31,736 nt of DNA from a virus. The DNA is taken from positions 1 through 31,736 of the IMG/VR virus record IMGVR_UViG_3300030101_004409; one strand, 5' to 3'. Of the stretch, positions 28,290 through 31,736 are shown piece by piece. Below the pieces are notes generated by a model that searched no databases, had not been told where the DNA came from, and worked only from the letters and a program-made list of their open reading frames with translations. Each line of letters begins with the position of its first letter. The first letter of the stretch is position 1. Position numbers and translations under genes: made by a program.

Positions 28290-31200
28290 GTAGTAATACT
28301 AACATAGGAAATACAGCCGTAAATCAGGGCTTTGTTCAGCTTATACATACTGGAGAAACAGGTGGTATTGATACTACTTTGAGAACTTTATTTGACGGGG
28401 ACGGAACAGCTTCTGACTTGCAAATCGCAAGTAATAAAGTAAAAATATCTACTGAATTATTTATAGGTGCTAAAACTCTGACTGAGTTTATTCAAGATAC
28501 AGTAGGAACTATGTTCACAACAGGAAACTCATTGACAAATATTTCTGTGTCTTATGATGATGCTAACAACAATATAGATTTATCAGCTACTGGAGAGATC
28601 ACTTTAACAGGATCTCAAACATTAACAAACAAAACACTTACAAGCCCTGTAATAAATACAAGTGTAAGTGGAACAGCTATTCTTGACGAGGATAATATGG
28701 CTTCTGATAGTGATAGTAAATTAGCTACACAACAAAGTATTAAAGCTTATGTAGATTCAGAAGTATCAGGCTTAGTTGATAGTGCACCAGGTGCATTAAA
28801 TACTTTAAATGAATTAGCAGCAGCTTTGGGTGATGACGCAAGTTTTTCTACCACAGTATCAACAAGCTTAGGAGAAAAGCTAGTAAAAGCTTCTAATTTG
28901 TCGGATCTTACAAACACAACAACAGCAAGATCAAATTTAGGTTTAGGAAGTTTAGCACAATTGAATAGCATAGCTGTAAGTAATTTAACAGCTAGTGCAA
29001 TACAAACAAGTGGAGAAACATTTTCGGACAATGATACTTCATTGATGACTTCAGCAGCGATACAAGATAAAATACAAAGCTTTGGTTTTACTACAAATAC
29101 AGGCGACATAACTTCTGTAGAAATAACAGCTGGGACAGGTTTATCAGGTGGCGGAACAGGATCAAGTGGAGCAGTCAGTTTAAATTTAGATATTGATTTA
29201 TCTGAATTGACTGATATGACGCAATCAGTGAATAGTGCACAAGACGAGTTAATAATTTTAGATAATGGTGCAGATCGTAGAAAATTAATATCAGAAATAC
29301 CATTATCAGCTTTTAATAATGATTCAGGCTTTTTATCCAGTGTATCATTTAGCGATATATCAGGAAGTGCTATACAAACTTCCGCAGAGATAGGATCATC
29401 TTTCTCAGATAATGATACTTCTTTTTTAACAGCAGCAGCTGTAAATGATAGAATACAATCTTTTGGCTTTACAACTAACACTGGAGATATTACAGGTGTA
29501 AGTATCACAGCAAGTAATCCATTAGACATATCACAAAGCAATACTTTAAGTGGAGATTATTCTGCAACAATAAGTTTAGATGCAAGTGAGTTTCAAGGAT
29601 ATTTAACTGATATGACTGACAATAATCTTGGGGCTGATGAATTATTGATTATTGATAGTGTCGATACAACTTTAAAACGAAAAGCAATAAGTGAAATAAG
29701 ACTTACAACTTTTAATGCAACAGGATTTAGTAGTGGTATATCATTTGATGGATCAACTGCTAATGGTGTTCTTACTTTCAAAGATTCAGATGAAGCAACA
29801 GTAGAATCCAGTCTTACTTTTAATGGCTCTACATTATCGTTTAATACTTCAACTGCAAATAGAAACATAGAAGTAGGTGCAGGTGCAACAGCAAATATAA
29901 ATTCTTTTATAGATTTAATTGGAGATACTACTTATACAGATTATGGTGCAAGATTTATTAGAACAAGTGGTGGTGCAAATGGAACTACACAAATATTACA
30001 TAGAGGAACAGGGCAAATAGAAATTAATGCACAAGATGCAGGAAATGTAAAACTAAAAACATCTGGCACAGATAGAGTAATAGTTTCATCAGCTGGAGAT
30101 GTTACTATTCAAGGTGGTAGTTTATATTTACCAGTTGCTGAAAAACTTTACTTTGGTGGTGGTAGTCATACTTACATTTCAGAAGATATTGATGATAGAT
30201 TAAGATTCTTTGTTGGTGGAGCTGAGTTTATGAGATTTACTGATGGTGGTTCTGCAAGTAATTTAGGATTATTTACTGACAACACTCAAAGATTACATAT
30301 AACTAATACTGGTAATGTTGGTATAGGAACTACATCACCTGGTGCTTTGTTACACATAGATGAAGATGATAATGTAGGTGCTTTTTTAGTTAAAGGTGGT
30401 GGTGGTGGTACTTATCTTGGAAGATTCCAGAGAGATGTTGGTGGTACTGCTTATGTAGATATTCATTGTAATAGTGATGACCCACAGATAACCTTTACTG
30501 ATTCAGGTGCTTCAAGGCAATATAGTATTGGTGCAGATTCAAGTTTTAATGGATTTAAAATTGCTGAAAATTCTTCTATAGGAACTAATGATAGATTTGG
30601 TATTAATGATGCAGGACAAGTATTAGTAGGAACAAGTATATCTAACAGAAGTAGTGTTGCAGGTTATTCGCCTATATTTCAAACTGAAGCTGCAGGGGCA
30701 GCAGGATATGTACAAATTGTAGATAGTGAAAATGGTCAATTTCATGGTGGTAGTTTAGCATTACACAAATATAGAAGTGGTGGAATAGTAGCCAATACAG
30801 AATTAGGGAGTATATGGTTTGGTGGTACTGATAGTGCTAATAGTACTTTTGCTCAAGGTGCTTTAATAAGAGCCTATGCAGAAGGTGCAGACTCAGGAAG
30901 TAATGTTGCTACAAATGTTAGATTTTTTACAAATACTGGCTCTGCTGTTACAGAAGCTATGAGAATTGATAGTTCTCAAAGAGTCGGTATAGGAACTACA
31001 TCACCAAGCTTCGCATTAGATGTCAATGGAAGTTTTAGATACTTTGCTAATGGAAGTGCTGTTTTACGAACAGAATCAACAGCAAGTGGATTTGGTGCTT
31101 ACAATAGATTAATTACTACTACCAATACTTATGATCTATATGCTTTAAATGGAGATTTTTATATTGATGAAAATGGTGTAGCAACAAGATTTATTATTAA

Positions 31201-31736
31201 AGATAGCACAGGTAATGTCGGCATAGGAACTAACTCACCAAGTGCTAAACTTCATGTAGCAGATACAAGCACGCATTGTTTTATTAGAGTAAAAGGTGGA
31301 ACTGGTAGTTTTGCAGGTATAGATTTTGGAGATAATGATGATGATGATATTTCAAGAATTAGACATAGCAATTCTGACAATAGTTTAAGATTTTCTACTA
31401 ATAACACCGAACAAATGAGAATAGACTCATCAGGTAATGTCGGTATAGGAACTCAATCACCAAATCATTTATTAGAAATAGAATCTCAAACAAATGATGT
31501 AGAGGTAGTGCAAATATCTAATGATGCAGGTGGTAGTGGTAGTGTTACAGGTATTACACATTTAGGTATTTCACACTTTCCAAATAATACACATTCATCT
31601 ACAAGAATAACTGCAATAGAAAATGGAACTGCAAGTTATACTGGACATTTAGCATTTAGTACAAGAAGTACAAATAGTGATTCTGCTCCAGCAGAAAGAA
31701 TGAGAATTACAAGTGCTGGTAATGTCGGTATAGGAA
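28286..31736 (+). CDS. Tail fibre / host-recognition protein, open at the right edge
   Basis: The frame runs 1150 codons with no stop to the window end. It starts MSSNTNIGNTAVNQGFVQLI. The first third has SQTLTNKTLTSPVIN-type and internal repeat modules (two copies of FSDNDTS...IQSFGFTTNTGDIT about 372 bases apart). The rest is a series of beta-rich repeats separated by GNVGIGTTSP-like linkers (at about 30310, 30980, 31210, 31435 and 31718). This is typical of marine phage tail fibres and appendages. It is probably trimeric and recognises the host surface. The C-terminus may be the short frame at the left edge of the window. Confidence 0.85.
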   Translation, partial: MSSNTNIGNTAVNQGFVQLIHTGETGGIDTTLRTLFDGDGTASDLQIASNKVKISTELFIGAKTLTEFIQDTVGTMFTTGNSLTNISVSYDDANNNIDLSATGEITLTGSQTLTNKTLTSPVINTSVSGTAILDEDNMASDSDSKLATQQSIKAYVDSEVSGLVDSAPGALNTLNELAAALGDDASFSTTVSTSLGEKLVKASNLSDLTNTTTARSNLGLGSLAQLNSIAVSNLTASAIQTSGETFSDNDTSLMTSAAIQDKIQSFGFTTNTGDITSVEITAGTGLSGGGTGSSGAVSLNLDIDLSELTDMTQSVNSAQDELIILDNGADRRKLISEIPLSAFNNDSGFLSSVSFSDISGSAIQTSAEIGSSFSDNDTSFLTAAAVNDRIQSFGFTTNTGDITGVSITASNPLDISQSNTLSGDYSATISLDASEFQGYLTDMTDNNLGADELLIIDSVDTTLKRKAISEIRLTTFNATGFSSGISFDGSTANGVLTFKDSDEATVESSLTFNGSTLSFNTSTANRNIEVGAGATANINSFIDLIGDTTYTDYGARFIRTSGGANGTTQILHRGTGQIEINAQDAGNVKLKTSGTDRVIVSSAGDVTIQGGSLYLPVAEKLYFGGGSHTYISEDIDDRLRFFVGGAEFMRFTDGGSASNLGLFTDNTQRLHITNTGNVGIGTTSPGALLHIDEDDNVGAFLVKGGGGGTYLGRFQRDVGGTAYVDIHCNSDDPQITFTDSGASRQYSIGADSSFNGFKIAENSSIGTNDRFGINDAGQVLVGTSISNRSSVAGYSPIFQTEAAGAAGYVQIVDSENGQFHGGSLALHKYRSGGIVANTELGSIWFGGTDSANSTFAQGALIRAYAEGADSGSNVATNVRFFTNTGSAVTEAMRIDSSQRVGIGTTSPSFALDVNGSFRYFANGSAVLRTESTASGFGAYNRLITTTNTYDLYALNGDFYIDENGVATRFIIKDSTGNVGIGTNSPSAKLHVADTSTHCFIRVKGGTGSFAGIDFGDNDDDDISRIRHSNSDNSLRFSTNNTEQMRIDSSGNVGIGTQSPNHLLEIESQTNDVEVVQISNDAGGSGSVTGITHLGISHFPNNTHSSTRITAIENGTASYTGHLAFSTRSTNSDSAPAERMRITSAGNVGIG
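28994..29730 (+). repeat. Two tandem modules inside the fibre gene
   Basis: The segment beginning SAIQTSGETFSDNDTS (from 28994) is repeated as SAIQTSAEIGSSFSDNDTS (from 29366), followed in both by IQSFGFTTNTGDIT and by LTDM...ADELLII / AQDELIIL. The two copies are about 372 bases apart and diverged at the DNA level, which points to an old duplication that was kept in frame. Confidence 0.75.
30310..31736 (+). repeat. Repeated VGIGT linkers in the fibre
   Basis: Short DNA repeats of the type GGTAATGTCGGTATAGGAAC occur at about 30310, 30980 (partial), 31210, 31433 and 31718, encoding GNVGIGT linkers between beta domains. The copies at 31433 and 31718 are identical over 19 bases. Such repeats cause recombination and assembly breaks, and the window ends inside one. 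Confidence 0.8.

Noticed and set aside
28747-29541. Long minus-strand open frame opposite the fibre gene (264 codons)
   Set aside because: It is antisense to a repetitive, AT-rich fibre gene with strong plus-strand coding character; its product is low complexity with no family resemblance and no ribosome binding site context.
29593-29868. Second minus-strand frame opposite the fibre
   Set aside because: Same reason: a shadow of the plus-strand fibre frame with no independent support.
30310-31736. Fibre DNA repeats considered as CRISPR or mobile element repeats
   Set aside because: They are in-frame, encode a known linker type (GNVGIGT), are irregularly spaced and lie in one continuous coding frame.
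1-31736. tRNA genes, integrase and lysogeny repressor
   Set aside because: No cloverleaf with a TTCGA-type arm, no tyrosine or serine recombinase motifs and no CI-like repressor were seen; the only HTH protein fits a late regulator better.

Overview
The window is an AT-rich, gene-dense genome segment of a long-tailed (siphovirus-type) tailed phage. It carries small and large terminase, portal, minor head protein, scaffold, major capsid protein, tail tube, a frameshifted tail-assembly chaperone pair, tape measure, tail-tip proteins and a repetitive tail fibre. Genes are tightly packed with TAATG and ATGA overlaps. Many have clear Shine-Dalgarno sequences (AGGAG type), which argues for a host that uses them. 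The low GC, the GH108-type endolysin, the fibre repeats of the NVGIGT kind and several small basic protein families suggest a marine bacterial host, perhaps an alphaproteobacterium, but the host cannot be fixed from sequence alone. I see no integrase, tRNA, CRISPR array, DNA polymerase, primase or helicase.

Layout. (1) 1-12666, plus strand: end of a fibre-like gene, small virion genes, holin, endolysin, a metallophosphoesterase, neck and tail-completion genes, tail tube, chaperones, tape measure and tail tip, with several tiny polybasic proteins between them. (2) A bidirectional terminator at 12681-12708, then three minus-strand genes (12728-13720), one with a papain-like Cys/His/Asp pattern. 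(3) A 235-base AT-rich divergent control region (13748-13982) with hexanucleotide and 11-bp repeats, a candidate promoter/operator or origin. (4) 13983-18312, plus strand: an early-type operon with a possible annealing protein, an SSB-like protein, a NinG/HNH nuclease, a Dam-like methyltransferase, many small unknowns and, last, a sigma-region-4-like helix-turn-helix protein, closed by a terminator at 18321. (5) 18465-22553: a compact DNA base-modification cassette. (6) 22570-31736: terminase, portal, head genes, capsid, a zinc ribbon and a fibre open at the window end.

The most interesting system is the cassette at 18691-22553: a ParB-like protein, a TET/JBP-type 2-oxoglutarate/Fe(II) dioxygenase, a class II glutamine amidotransferase, a GNAT acetyltransferase, a helical protein resembling the amino-acid:DNA transferase/alpha-glutamyl-putrescinyl-thymine pyrophosphorylase group, and a P-loop kinase resembling 5-hydroxymethyluracil DNA kinases. 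Read together they suggest a pathway that oxidises a pyrimidine methyl group in finished DNA, phosphorylates the resulting hydroxymethyl group, replaces it with an amine and decorates the product. No C5-cytosine methyltransferase and no dUMP hydroxymethylase is visible, so thymine in DNA is the most economical substrate.

The last 19 bases plus the first 2 bases recreate an exact 21-base fibre repeat seen at 31433-31453, and the fibre frame runs across the join. The window may therefore be a complete circularly permuted genome of about 31.7 kb, or a contig broken at that repeat. If circular, transcription falls into three blocks: leftward 13720-12728, rightward early 13983-18312, and one long rightward late block from 18465 through the join to 12666.
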